Shown here: positions 1 through 7,724 of the stretch, in pieces
Layout: every line of letters starts with the position of its first letter
How positions within the stretch are numbered: the first letter of the stretch is position 1
Assembly (NCBI GenBank): GCA_030841035.1
Contig: JAVEDI010000068.1
Coordinates: 1-42,715, forward strand
Reading direction: 5' to 3'
Origin: Actinomycetota bacterium
GTDB lineage: Bacteria; Actinomycetota; Actinomycetes; JACCUZ01
DNA: 42,715 nucleotides
Notes under the pieces: generated by a model
What the model was told of the DNA's origin: nothing
Database searches by the model: none
What the model saw: the letters and a program-made list of their open reading frames with translations, nothing else
Made by a program: the position numbers and the translations under genes

Positions 1-190
1 GCCGCTGACGACCCTGGGCCTATCGAACCCCGGACCGCACGCACCGTCCGATAGGCCCGTGGTCGCTCCCAGCCGCCGCCGACGACCCTGGGCCTATCGA
101 ACCCCGGACCGCACGCACCGTCCGATAGGCCCGTGGTCGCTCCCAGCCGCCGCTGACGACCCTGGGCCTATCGAACCCGGGGCCGCACGC
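1..190. repeat. 74-bp tandem repeat with internal hairpin, cut by window edge
   Basis: Two full 74-bp units (1-74, 75-148) and the first part of a third (149 to about 190) lie head to tail. Units 1 and 2 differ at a single base (position 6 T, position 80 C). The third copy matches through its first roughly 29 bases and then drifts. Each full unit holds a perfect 10-bp inverted repeat, GGGCCTATCG and CGATAGGCCC (16-25 with 49-58; 90-99 with 123-132), around a 23-nt loop. The third copy keeps only the left arm (164-173). The array probably continues to the left. It lies downstream of ptsI, so it may act as a transcription stop or as a protein-binding array; that is inference. The rest of the gene-free stretch, 190-324, shows nothing recognisable. 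Confidence 0.9.
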
Positions 191-324
191 GCCGGGCGGC
201 CGTCACCGCCACCCTCACCCCGGCGGACAGAGGTCCGGCCGTGGTCGGCGAGCCGGCGCCGGCACGCGCACCTCCTCCGTCGCCTGCACCCGGGCAGCGA
301 TGACGGGGCGTGACTCGGCTGCCG

Positions 325-2007
325 TCAGGGGGCGAGATCGGTGAGCACCGGCAGCCCACGACGTACGACGTCGCGTGCGCCGGCCGGGTCCGGGGCGTCG
401 AGCGCGAGCCGGGCCAGCTCACGACACTCCTGGAACGTCACCGAGGCGAGCACGGCGCCCACGTCGGCGATGGACCGCGCGGACATCGACAGGCTGGTGG
501 TGCCGAGCCCGACCAGCACCGGCGCGAGTGCCGGATCGGCGGCCGCCTCCCCGCAGAGGCCCACCGGCTTGCTCTCGGCCTCGCCGGCCCGCCCGACCAT
601 GTCGATGAGGCGCAGCAGCGCCGGCTGCCAGGGGTCGTTGAGGGCAGCCAGCGGACCGGACATGCGGTCGGCGGCCACCGTGTACTGCGCCAGGTCGTTG
701 GTGCCGATGCTGACGAAGTCGACGGCGCGCAGGATGGCAGGCGCGGTCAGCGCCGCGGACGGGGTCTCCACCATGACGCCGGCTGTCCGCAGCCCGGCCG
801 CTCGCACCTGCTGCGCGAACAGGACCGCCTCGCTGGCCACGGCCACCATCGGGGCCATCACCCAGACGTCCGCACCGGTCTGCTCCGCGGCGGCGGCGAT
901 CGCGCGCAGCTGCCTCTCGAGCACTCGCGGGCGGATCAGGCCGATGCGCAGCCCGCGCACGCCGAGCGCCGGGTTCGCCTCCGGTGCCTGGTGCAGGAAC
1001 GGCAGCGGTTTGTCGGCACCAGCGTCGAGAGTGCGTACGACGACCGTCCGATCCGGGGCGAACGCCGCGAAGACCTCGGCGTACGACTCGCGCTGCTCGG
1101 ACTCGGAGGGTTCGCTGCCGCGGTCGAGGAAGAGCAGCTCGGTGCGAAACAGCCCGACACCTTCCGCACCGGCCGCAGCCGCGGCGACGGCACCGGCCGG
1201 GTCGCCCACGTTGGCGAGGAGCGCCACGCGCCGCCCGTCGGCAGTGCCTCCGTGACCCTCCCAGCGCCGGTCGCGGGTCGCCGTCCGCGCTGCGCGGCCC
1301 TCGGCCGAGCGCACGGCCGCCTCGCCGGGAGCAACCTCGACCTCGCCGGTCGCCCCGTCGACCGCGAGAAGGGTCCCCTCGGCGAGGGTGAGCACCTCGG
1401 GGCACGCGACGACAGCCGGGATGCCCAGCGCCCGGGCCAAGATCGCGGTGTGGCTGGTAGGGCCGCCCTCCGCGGTGACGAACGCGAGCACCCTCGCAGG
1501 GATCATCGTCGCCGTGTCCGCCGGGGCGAGGTCGCGCGCGACCAGGATGAACGGGTGACCCGGGTCGGGGAGGCCGGGCGCGGGCACACCCAGCAGCCGG
1601 GCCACGATGCGGTCGCGTACGTCTTGCACGTCGCTGGACCGAGCGCCGACGTACCCGCCGGCGGCCGCCAGCAGGTCCCGGAAGGTGTTCGCCGCGTCCC
1701 AGACGGCCCGCGGCGCCGGCACCCCGCTCTCGCGCACCGCACTCTCGGCGAGGTCGGCGAGCCCGGGGTCGGAGGCCATCATCGCGGTGGCCTCGAGCAC
1801 CTCCTTGGTCTCGCCCTCGGCGTGGGCGGCGCGCGCCCACAGGTCGCTGGCCACGGCGTCCATGGCCGGGCGGATGCGCGCCGCGTCGGCCTCGCGCTCG
1901 CCCGGAACGACCGGGGTCGGCCCCGCAGCGGGCGCCTCGACGAGGGGGTCGGGCATCCGCAGCAGCGGCCCGACGGCGGTGCCGGGGCTCACTCCGTGGC
2001 CCTTCAC
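325..2007 (-). CDS. ptsI: PTS enzyme I (phosphoenolpyruvate-protein phosphotransferase)
   Basis: Cytoplasmic general component of the phosphotransferase system: it takes phosphate from phosphoenolpyruvate and passes it to HPr. About 560 aa, the normal length. Seen: the N-terminal HPr-binding and phosphohistidine domains with GGPTSHTAILAR around residues 181-192 (His186 is the expected phosphorylated residue). The C-terminal PEP-binding barrel has GLFRTE (about 284-289), VRTLDAG (about 323-329), GTNDLAQY (about 434-441) and the Cys of GLCGE (about 484), followed by SLSMS. All catalytic residues appear present. The start is GTG at 2007, only 4 nt after the stop of the potassium-channel gene, so the two are probably cotranscribed. 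No HPr or sugar-specific PTS component is in the window, so substrates cannot be named. Confidence 0.95.
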   Translation of the reverse strand: MKGHGVSPGTAVGPLLRMPDPLVEAPAAGPTPVVPGEREADAARIRPAMDAVASDLWARAAHAEGETKEVLEATAMMASDPGLADLAESAVRESGVPAPRAVWDAANTFRDLLAAAGGYVGARSSDVQDVRDRIVARLLGVPAPGLPDPGHPFILVARDLAPADTATMIPARVLAFVTAEGGPTSHTAILARALGIPAVVACPEVLTLAEGTLLAVDGATGEVEVAPGEAAVRSAEGRAARTATRDRRWEGHGGTADGRRVALLANVGDPAGAVAAAAAGAEGVGLFRTELLFLDRGSEPSESEQRESYAEVFAAFAPDRTVVVRTLDAGADKPLPFLHQAPEANPALGVRGLRIGLIRPRVLERQLRAIAAAAEQTGADVWVMAPMVAVASEAVLFAQQVRAAGLRTAGVMVETPSAALTAPAILRAVDFVSIGTNDLAQYTVAADRMSGPLAALNDPWQPALLRLIDMVGRAGEAESKPVGLCGEAAADPALAPVLVGLGTTSLSMSARSIADVGAVLASVTFQECRELARLALDAPDPAGARDVVRRGLPVLTDLAP

Positions 2008-2011
2008 CAGC

Positions 2012-3049
2012 TCACTCGTCCTGCGGCGCTTCGGCGGCGACGTAGATCAGCCGGTCGCCCGGGCGCAGCTGGGCGGCCTCGGGATCGTTGAAGTGCAGGA
2101 GTGTGTCGCCGCGCACGACCGCCAGCACGGGGCAGGGGATCGCCTCGATCGACCGGCCCGGCTCGTCGGGCGCCACCTCGCGCTCGAGGATGTCCAGGCC
2201 GTGACCCGCCGTCATGAGGTCCTCGAGGACGAGCACCGTACGCGGGCTGTGCGTCGCCAGCCCGAGCAGCCGCCCCGCAGCGTCGGAGGAGGTGATGACG
2301 GAGTCGGCGCCGCTCTGCCGCAACAGGTCGGCGTTCTCGTGCTCCCGGATCGCCGCGACGACCTTCACCGTGGGCGCCAGCTGGCGCACCGTCAGCACGG
2401 TCAGTGCGGCCGTGTCGTCACGGTTGACCGCGACGACGACCGAGGACGCCCGATCGACCATGGCCTCGCGCATGACGTCGTCACTCGTCGTGGACCCGTG
2501 CACCGCGAAGTAGCCGGCCGAGGTGGCGTCCGCCACGGCGTCGGCGTCCTGGTCGATGACGACGATCTGCTCCGGCAGGCTGCCGCGCTCGCGCAGGGCG
2601 CGGATCGCGCTGCGGCCCTTGGTGCCGAAGCCGCAGACGACGACGTGGTTGCGCACCTGTGACCTCCATCGGCTGATCCGGAACTCGTCCCGCGAGCGTT
2701 GCGTGAGCACCTGGATCGTCGTGCCCACGAGCACCAGGACGAACAGCAGGCGCATCGGGGTGACCACCAGGGCGTTGACGAGCCGCGCGCTGGTCGTGAC
2801 CGGCGTGATGTCGCCGTACCCGGTCGTGGTGAGCGTGACGGTCGTGTAGTACAGCGCGTCGACCGCGGAGACCGAGCTGTCGGCGGCATCACGGTAGCCG
2901 TTGCGCTCCACCAGCACGATCGCCCAGTTCAGCAGGACGAGCGCCACCGCCACGGCGACGCGCCGCATGATCGCCACGTACGGCGGCAGGTGGGCGCTGC
3001 GCGGCAGGCGCAACCGATAGGACGGCTGGTCGTCGGGCACCCGGCCCAT
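2012..3049 (-). CDS. Two-TM potassium channel with RCK (TrkA-N/TrkA-C) domains
   Basis: 345-aa membrane protein expected to conduct K+ under control of a cytoplasmic ligand-binding RCK module. Seen: a first membrane helix near residues 29-47, a pore region with the selectivity filter TTTGYGD (74-80), a second helix near 95-115, and then a Rossmann-type RCK domain starting VVVCGFGTKGRS (137-147) with an acidic VVIDQD strand end. A C-terminal TrkA-C-like half ends with PGDRLIYVAA. The layout matches MthK-type bacterial channels; the bound ligand (nucleotide, Ca2+ or other) cannot be told. It starts at ATG 3049, 15 nt after the small acidic gene, and is followed 4 nt later by ptsI. The three look like one transcription unit. 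Confidence 0.93.
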   Translation of the reverse strand: MGRVPDDQPSYRLRLPRSAHLPPYVAIMRRVAVAVALVLLNWAIVLVERNGYRDAADSSVSAVDALYYTTVTLTTTGYGDITPVTTSARLVNALVVTPMRLLFVLVLVGTTIQVLTQRSRDEFRISRWRSQVRNHVVVCGFGTKGRSAIRALRERGSLPEQIVVIDQDADAVADATSAGYFAVHGSTTSDDVMREAMVDRASSVVVAVNRDDTAALTVLTVRQLAPTVKVVAAIREHENADLLRQSGADSVITSSDAAGRLLGLATHSPRTVLVLEDLMTAGHGLDILEREVAPDEPGRSIEAIPCPVLAVVRGDTLLHFNDPEAAQLRPGDRLIYVAAEAPQDE

Positions 3050-3064
3050 TGTGGCCGACGCGGG

Positions 3065-3298
3065 TCAGACAGTGTCCTGCGACTCGCGGTGCTCGTGCTC
3101 CTCCGCCCGCGGGTCGCGGGGGTCACGCTCGCCGTCCGGGGGGTCGTGAGGCGCCTCGACCCTCCGCTGGGACTCCTCGAGCACGGCGCGGGCCTGCATC
3201 TGCGGGTCGTCACTCCCGGCCGAGTGCTCCTCGGGCAGCAGCTCGGCCCGGGTCCGGATGTCGTCGGGGTCCGGGCCGCCCTCCTCGTGTGACTCCAT
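3065..3298 (-). CDS. Small acidic hypothetical protein
   Basis: 77 aa, highly charged, beginning MESHEEGGPDPDDIRTRAEL and rich in Glu, Asp, Arg and Pro; no membrane helix or cysteine motif. I chose ATG 3298 because GGAAGG lies 8 nt upstream; an in-frame extension to 3361 has no such site. The segment DPQMQARAVLEESQRR resembles short actinobacterial hypothetical proteins with an 'AILEESEERT'-like patch (my recollection of the family, not a search). It is first in a probable three-gene unit with the K+ channel and ptsI. Function unknown. Confidence 0.65.
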   Translation of the reverse strand: MESHEEGGPDPDDIRTRAELLPEEHSAGSDDPQMQARAVLEESQRRVEAPHDPPDGERDPRDPRAEEHEHRESQDTV

Positions 3299-3483
3299 GC
3301 CGACCACCTTCCCGCTGCGGGTGCCTCCCATTCCCGTTCCGCACCGTGCCTGCCCTCGCACCTGCGCCGCCGGCCGGTCGGTCCACGGGAACGTCGGCCC
3401 TGGCGGTCAGAATGGAAGGGCACCTCGAGGCCGGCGCCCGCCGCCGTACCTCCGCACACCGACGAAGCAGGAGCATCGCAGCC

Positions 3484-5934
3484 GTGGCCCGCCGCAGCAC
3501 CACCCCTCCCCCTCCGGACGAGGACTTCACCGAGCACATCGTCGACATCGACGTCGCCGACGAGATGCAGGGCTCGTTCCTGGAGTACGCCTACTCCGTC
3601 ATCTACGCACGCGCACTGCCCGACGCGCGCGACGGACTCAAACCGGTGCACCGGCGCATCCTCTACCGGATGGCCGAGATGGGGCTGCGCCCCGACCGTG
3701 GCCACGTCAAGTGCGCCCGCGTCGTGGGCGACGTGATGGCCACGCTGCACCCGCACGGGGACACCGCGATCTACGACACGCTCGTGCGGATGGCCCAGCC
3801 GTGGTCGATGCGGCTGCCCCTGGTGGACGGGCACGGCAACTTCGGCTCGCTGGGCAACGACGACCCACCGGCCGCCTACCGCTACACCGAGTGCCGGCTG
3901 ACCCCGGCCGCCATGCTGATGACCACGAGCATGGACGAGGACGTCGTGGACCTCCTGCCCAACTACGACGACCGCGAGTTCGAGCCCGAGGTGCTGCCGG
4001 CGGCGTTCCCCAACCTGCTCGTCAACGGGGCGGCCGGCATCGCGGTCGGCATGGCGACCAACATGGCGCCGCACAACCTGGCCGAGGTCATCTCGGCCGC
4101 CCGTCACCTGATCAAGCACCCCGGGGCGACGCTCGACGACCTCATGCGCTTCGTCCCCGGCCCGGACCTGCCGACCGGCGGCAAGATCGTGGGCCTGGAC
4201 GGCATCCGGGAGGCCTACGAAACCGGTCGCGGCACCTTTCGCACCCGGGCCACGGCACGCGTCGAGAATGTGACCCCACGTCGCAAGGGTATCGTCGTGA
4301 CCGAGCTGCCGCTGGGCGTGGGACCGGAGCGGGTGAAGGAGAAGATCGCCGACCTGGTGCGGTCCAAGAAGCTGCAAGGCATCACGGCCGTCGACGACTA
4401 CACCGACCGTACGAAGGGCCTGCGTCTGGTCATCGAGGTCAAGAACGGCTTCAACCCCGACGCGATCCTCGACCAGCTCTACCGGTTCACCCCGCTCGAG
4501 GACTCGTTCGGCATCAACAACGTGGCGCTGGTCGACGGACAGCCGCGCACCATGGGCCTCAAGGAGCTGCTCGAGGTCTACGTCGCGCACCGATTCGACG
4601 TCGTACGTCGTCGCACGACTTTCCGCCGCCAGAAGGCGCAGGACCGGCTGCACCTCGTCGACGGCCTGCTCGTGGCCATCCTCGACATCGACGAGGTCAT
4701 CCAGGTCATCCGCACCAGCGACGACGCGGCAGCCGCCCGCGAGCGACTGATGTCGGTCTTCGACCTCACCGAGGTGCAGACCAACTACATCCTCGAGATG
4801 CCGCTCCGCCGCCTGACGAGGTTCTCGCGCATCGAGCTGGAGCGCGAGCAGGAAACACTTCGCGCGACGATCGAGCAGCTGAGCGCGATCCTGGACTCCG
4901 ACGCGCTGCTGCGCGACACCGTCTCCGACGAGCTGGCCGATGTCGCCAGGAGCTTCGGCACGCCGCGGCGCACCGTGCTGCTCGAGTCCGCCGGCACGCC
5001 GAGGACCACCGCGGCACCGCTGGAGGTCACCGACGACCCGTGCTGGGTGCTGCTGTCCACCACCGGGCTGCTCGCGCGCACCCTCGACGCCGACCCGTTG
5101 CCCACCGGCGGTGAACGCGCCAAGCACGACGTCCTGCGGTCGGCGGTGCTCGCGACCGCGCGCGGCGAGGTGGCAGCCGTGACCAGCTCAGGCCGGATGA
5201 TCCGCCTCGGAGTCCTCGACATGCCGACGCTGCCCTCCACCGCCAACGCACCTCACCTGTCGGGCGGGGCGCCGGTCTCCGAGTTCGTGTCGCTGGACAA
5301 GGGTGAGCGGGTGCTGTGCCTGACGTCCCTGCAGAGCAGGTCCGCCGGCCTGGCCCTCGGCACGGCCGAGGGCGTGGTCAAGCGCGTCCTACCCGACTAC
5401 CCCCAGAACAAGGACTCGTGGGAGGTCATCTCGCTGCGGCCCGGCGACGAGGTGGTCGGCGCGGTCGAGCTGCCGGAGCCCGGCTTCGACCTCGTGCTGA
5501 TCACCTCCGACGCGCAGCTGCTGCGCTTCCCCGCCGCCGGTGTGCGGCCGCAGGGCCGGTCCGCGGGGGGCATGGCCGGCATCCGCGTCGCCGTCGGCGC
5601 CCGCGTCGTGTTCTTCGGCGCCCTCGACCCCGACCGCGAGGGGACGGTCGTCACGGTCTCGGGATCCACCCGAGCGCTGCCGGGGACCGAGGCGGGCTCG
5701 GTCAAGGCCACGCCGTTCGCCGAGTACCCGGCGAAAGGTCGCGGCACGGGAGGCGTGCGCTGTCACCGGTTCCTGCGCGGCGAGGACACGCTGATCCTGG
5801 CCTGGGCGGGGGCCGCGCCTGCTCGCGCGGCAGCCGCCACCGGTGTCCCCGTCGCGCTGCCCGAGGCCCAGGGCCGGCGCGACGGTTCGGGCAGCCCCGG
5901 CAGTCAACCGATCGCTGCGGTCGGCGGGGCGTGA
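3484..5934 (+). CDS. parC: DNA topoisomerase IV subunit A (GyrA/ParC family)
   Basis: 816-aa DNA-cleaving subunit of a type IIA topoisomerase; with ParE it should decatenate daughter chromosomes. Seen: the winged-helix breakage domain with [14 protein letters not shown] (residues 89-102, the quinolone-resistance region; Thr94 sits where E. coli GyrA has Ser83) and AYRYTE with catalytic Tyr134. A coiled-coil arm follows, then a C-terminal beta-pinwheel. The canonical GyrA box is degenerate ([10 protein letters not shown], then KGRGTGGVR), which favours ParC over GyrA. The start is GTG 3484 with AGGAG 10 nt upstream; a longer in-frame reading back to 3049 is not credible. The partner parE lies at 7725-9821, near the principal sigma gene, as in Streptomyces. 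A gyrase assignment cannot be fully excluded. Confidence 0.92.
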   Translation: MARRSTTPPPPDEDFTEHIVDIDVADEMQGSFLEYAYSVIYARALPDARDGLKPVHRRILYRMAEMGLRPDRGHVKCARVVGDVMATLHPHGDTAIYDTLVRMAQPWSMRLPLVDGHGNFGSLGNDDPPAAYRYTECRLTPAAMLMTTSMDEDVVDLLPNYDDREFEPEVLPAAFPNLLVNGAAGIAVGMATNMAPHNLAEVISAARHLIKHPGATLDDLMRFVPGPDLPTGGKIVGLDGIREAYETGRGTFRTRATARVENVTPRRKGIVVTELPLGVGPERVKEKIADLVRSKKLQGITAVDDYTDRTKGLRLVIEVKNGFNPDAILDQLYRFTPLEDSFGINNVALVDGQPRTMGLKELLEVYVAHRFDVVRRRTTFRRQKAQDRLHLVDGLLVAILDIDEVIQVIRTSDDAAAARERLMSVFDLTEVQTNYILEMPLRRLTRFSRIELEREQETLRATIEQLSAILDSDALLRDTVSDELADVARSFGTPRRTVLLESAGTPRTTAAPLEVTDDPCWVLLSTTGLLARTLDADPLPTGGERAKHDVLRSAVLATARGEVAAVTSSGRMIRLGVLDMPTLPSTANAPHLSGGAPVSEFVSLDKGERVLCLTSLQSRSAGLALGTAEGVVKRVLPDYPQNKDSWEVISLRPGDEVVGAVELPEPGFDLVLITSDAQLLRFPAAGVRPQGRSAGGMAGIRVAVGARVVFFGALDPDREGTVVTVSGSTRALPGTEAGSVKATPFAEYPAKGRGTGGVRCHRFLRGEDTLILAWAGAAPARAAAATGVPVALPEAQGRRDGSGSPGSQPIAAVGGA

Positions 5935-5949
5935 GCCGCCACGACGAGG

Positions 5950-5978
5950 TTCGCGGCGGGGACGCGGTCCAGTAGCCT
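5950..5978 (+). promoter_or_regulatory. Possible promoter for the PfkB kinase gene
   Basis: TTCGCG (5950-5955) and TAGCCT (5973-5978) are separated by 17 bp in the parC-kinase gap. They would give a leader of about 50 nt ending at the strong GAGGAG ribosome binding site at 6027-6032. The -35 is poor, so this is a suggestion only. Confidence 0.3.
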
Positions 5979-6037
5979 GGCGCGGCACGCGAGGTCGGCC
6001 CCATGATGCGAGGTGGCCCTGTCAGCGAGGAGTCGCC

Positions 6038-6955
6038 GTGATCGTGGTCGCGGGAGAGAGCCTCGTCGATCTGATCGCCACCGGAGACCAGCTGCGCGCC
6101 GTCCCCGGCGGCGGCCCGTACAACGTGGCCCGCACCGTTGCCCGGCTCGAGCAGCCGTGCGTCTACCTGGGCCCGCTCTCCCGCGACCGGTTCGGGGTGC
6201 GGCTGCGCGAGGCACTGAGCACCGACGGTGTCGACGACCGTTGGGCACCGTCCAGCGAGGACCCGACGACACTGGCCGTGGCGCAGATCGGGCAGGACGG
6301 CGCGGCGACGTACGGCTTCTACGTCGAGCGCACGTCCGCCGCCGCCCTGTCCGAGGCGCAGGCGCTGGCCGTTCTCGAGGCACGACCCCGGGTGCTCTAC
6401 GTGGGGACGTTAGGGCTCGTCCTCGAACCGGTGGCCACGTCGCTGGAGGCCCTCGTCGCGGCGCTCGACGACCAGGTGCTGCTCGCGCTGGATCCCAACT
6501 GCCGACCGGCCGTGGTGCGTGACGAACCGGCCTACCGCGCCCGGCTGCAGCGGGTGCTGGCCCGCGCCGACCTGGTGAAGGTCAGCACCGAGGACCTCGC
6601 CTTCCTCTCCCCCGGCATCGACCCGGTCGACGCGGCGGCTGCGATGGTCGCGGCCGGTCCCGCCCTCGTCCTGGTCACCGACGGCGGCGACGACGTGCAC
6701 GCCGTGACCGGCGTGTGGCACAGGTCGGTGCCGGTGCCACGCGTGGCGGTCGTCGACACGGTGGGCGCGGGAGACGCGTTCTGCGGCGCGTTCCTGAGCT
6801 ACTGGTACCGGGAGCGCCACGACCGGGAGCAGCTGCGCGACTGGGCTCACGTCGGACCAGCGCTCCGCTTCGCGACCGAGGTCGCGGCGATCACCTGCCA
6901 GCGGCAGGGCGCTGATCCGCCCCGGGCAGCGGAGCTGGCCGCCGTAGCGGGCTGA
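6038..6955 (+). CDS. PfkB-family carbohydrate kinase (fructokinase-like)
   Basis: 305-aa ribokinase-fold sugar kinase transferring ATP phosphate to a sugar. Seen: an N-terminal substrate-binding signature, GESLVDLI then GGGPYNVARTVARL (about residues 7-37), a LDPNCRP strand (about 150), and the PfkB signature DTVGAGDAFCGAF (about 245-257) whose GAGD Asp is the catalytic base. The start is GTG 6038, 5 nt after GAGGAG; the upstream in-frame sequence overlaps the end of parC and lacks a site. Fructokinase is the likeliest member from the overall pattern, but the substrate cannot be read from sequence alone. It sits alone between parC and a convergent gene. Confidence 0.88.
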   Translation: MIVVAGESLVDLIATGDQLRAVPGGGPYNVARTVARLEQPCVYLGPLSRDRFGVRLREALSTDGVDDRWAPSSEDPTTLAVAQIGQDGAATYGFYVERTSAAALSEAQALAVLEARPRVLYVGTLGLVLEPVATSLEALVAALDDQVLLALDPNCRPAVVRDEPAYRARLQRVLARADLVKVSTEDLAFLSPGIDPVDAAAAMVAAGPALVLVTDGGDDVHAVTGVWHRSVPVPRVAVVDTVGAGDAFCGAFLSYWYRERHDREQLRDWAHVGPALRFATEVAAITCQRQGADPPRAAELAAVAG

Positions 6956-7028
6956 CGTCGCTGCAGGATGCGTCCACCGGCAACGGCGGTGCTCAGGGGC
7001 CGCGCGAGCGCAGCGCACGCACGGCTCC

Positions 7029-7685
7029 TCAGCTGCCCCAGGGCCCTTCGCCGAGGCGCTCGTCCAGCGCGCCACCCGGCGCACAGTCGGGTGTCCGGTA
7101 GCTGTCACCCATCGTCGGGTAGACATCGCGCCAGTAGGCCGCAGCCAGGGCCCGAGCCTCCGCCGGGTCCGCACCCAGCAGCTGCGCGGCCCGGGCGTCG
7201 CGCTGCATCGCTTCGCACTCGGCGCGCGCCTCGTCCGTCGTGCCCGCCATGTGCCGCGCCTCGTGCGAGAGAACATGCACCGCGACGACCTGGTCCCGCG
7301 ACGGGTGGGCCTGCTCCGAGCGGACGTATCCCGCCAGGCGCCGGCACGGGCCGCGCTTGAGCAGCGTCGCGCGCTCGGGACGGCCGTCGGCGCCGCTGCG
7401 GACCAACCCCAGCTCGCCCCCGACGTCGAACAGCTCGTCCCCCGCCGTCTGGCAGTGCACCACCACCGGTACGCCGACCAGGGCGCTCGCGACGTCGTCG
7501 AGCCGGTGCTCGAGCCGGGCGTGGCGCCAGACGGGGACCAGAAGCCCGGCACCGATGCTCGCGAACAGCAGCACCGAGGCCAGCGGCGCCGGCTTGCGCC
7601 GGCCGAGGGCGTCGTACGGGCGCAGCAGCCAGCGGCCGAGCAGCCCGAAGGCGACGGCGAGCAGCAGCGCGGCAACGTAGCTCAC
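7029..7685 (-). CDS. Membrane-anchored protein with HExxH metal site, function unknown
   Basis: 218 aa. Two hydrophobic segments (about residues 3-21 and 34-52) joined by a short basic loop anchor a soluble C-terminal part. That part holds SHEARH (His141-Glu142-Ala-Arg-His145), an HExxH zinc-protease motif. It is followed by TTDEARAECEAMQRD, whose Glu152 or Glu156 could be the third ligand, as in gluzincins. Three cysteines (78, 114, 201) in the outer part could form disulfides. The start is GTG 7685 with no clear ribosome binding site. It lies 39 nt after parE on the same strand, so the two may be cotranscribed. I do not recognise a named family. A peptidase role is inference from the motif. 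Confidence 0.75.
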   Translation of the reverse strand: MSYVAALLLAVAFGLLGRWLLRPYDALGRRKPAPLASVLLFASIGAGLLVPVWRHARLEHRLDDVASALVGVPVVVHCQTAGDELFDVGGELGLVRSGADGRPERATLLKRGPCRRLAGYVRSEQAHPSRDQVVAVHVLSHEARHMAGTTDEARAECEAMQRDARAAQLLGADPAEARALAAAYWRDVYPTMGDSYRTPDCAPGGALDERLGEGPWGS

Positions 7686-7724
7686 GGCCGCAGCATCGGC
7701 ACGTCGGGCCGGGTCGTGAAGCGG

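Noticed and set aside
1-190. CRISPR array at the left edge
   Set aside because: The whole 74-bp unit repeats, including what would be spacers; there are no unique spacers and no cas genes.
310-2091. 593-aa plus-strand reading frame over ptsI
   Set aside because: It is antisense to a gene with complete enzyme I motifs; its own product is Arg/Gly-rich with no domain, as expected of a high-GC shadow frame.
2929-5127. 732-aa minus-strand frame antisense to parC
   Set aside because: No recognisable domain; parC on the plus strand has all catalytic motifs.
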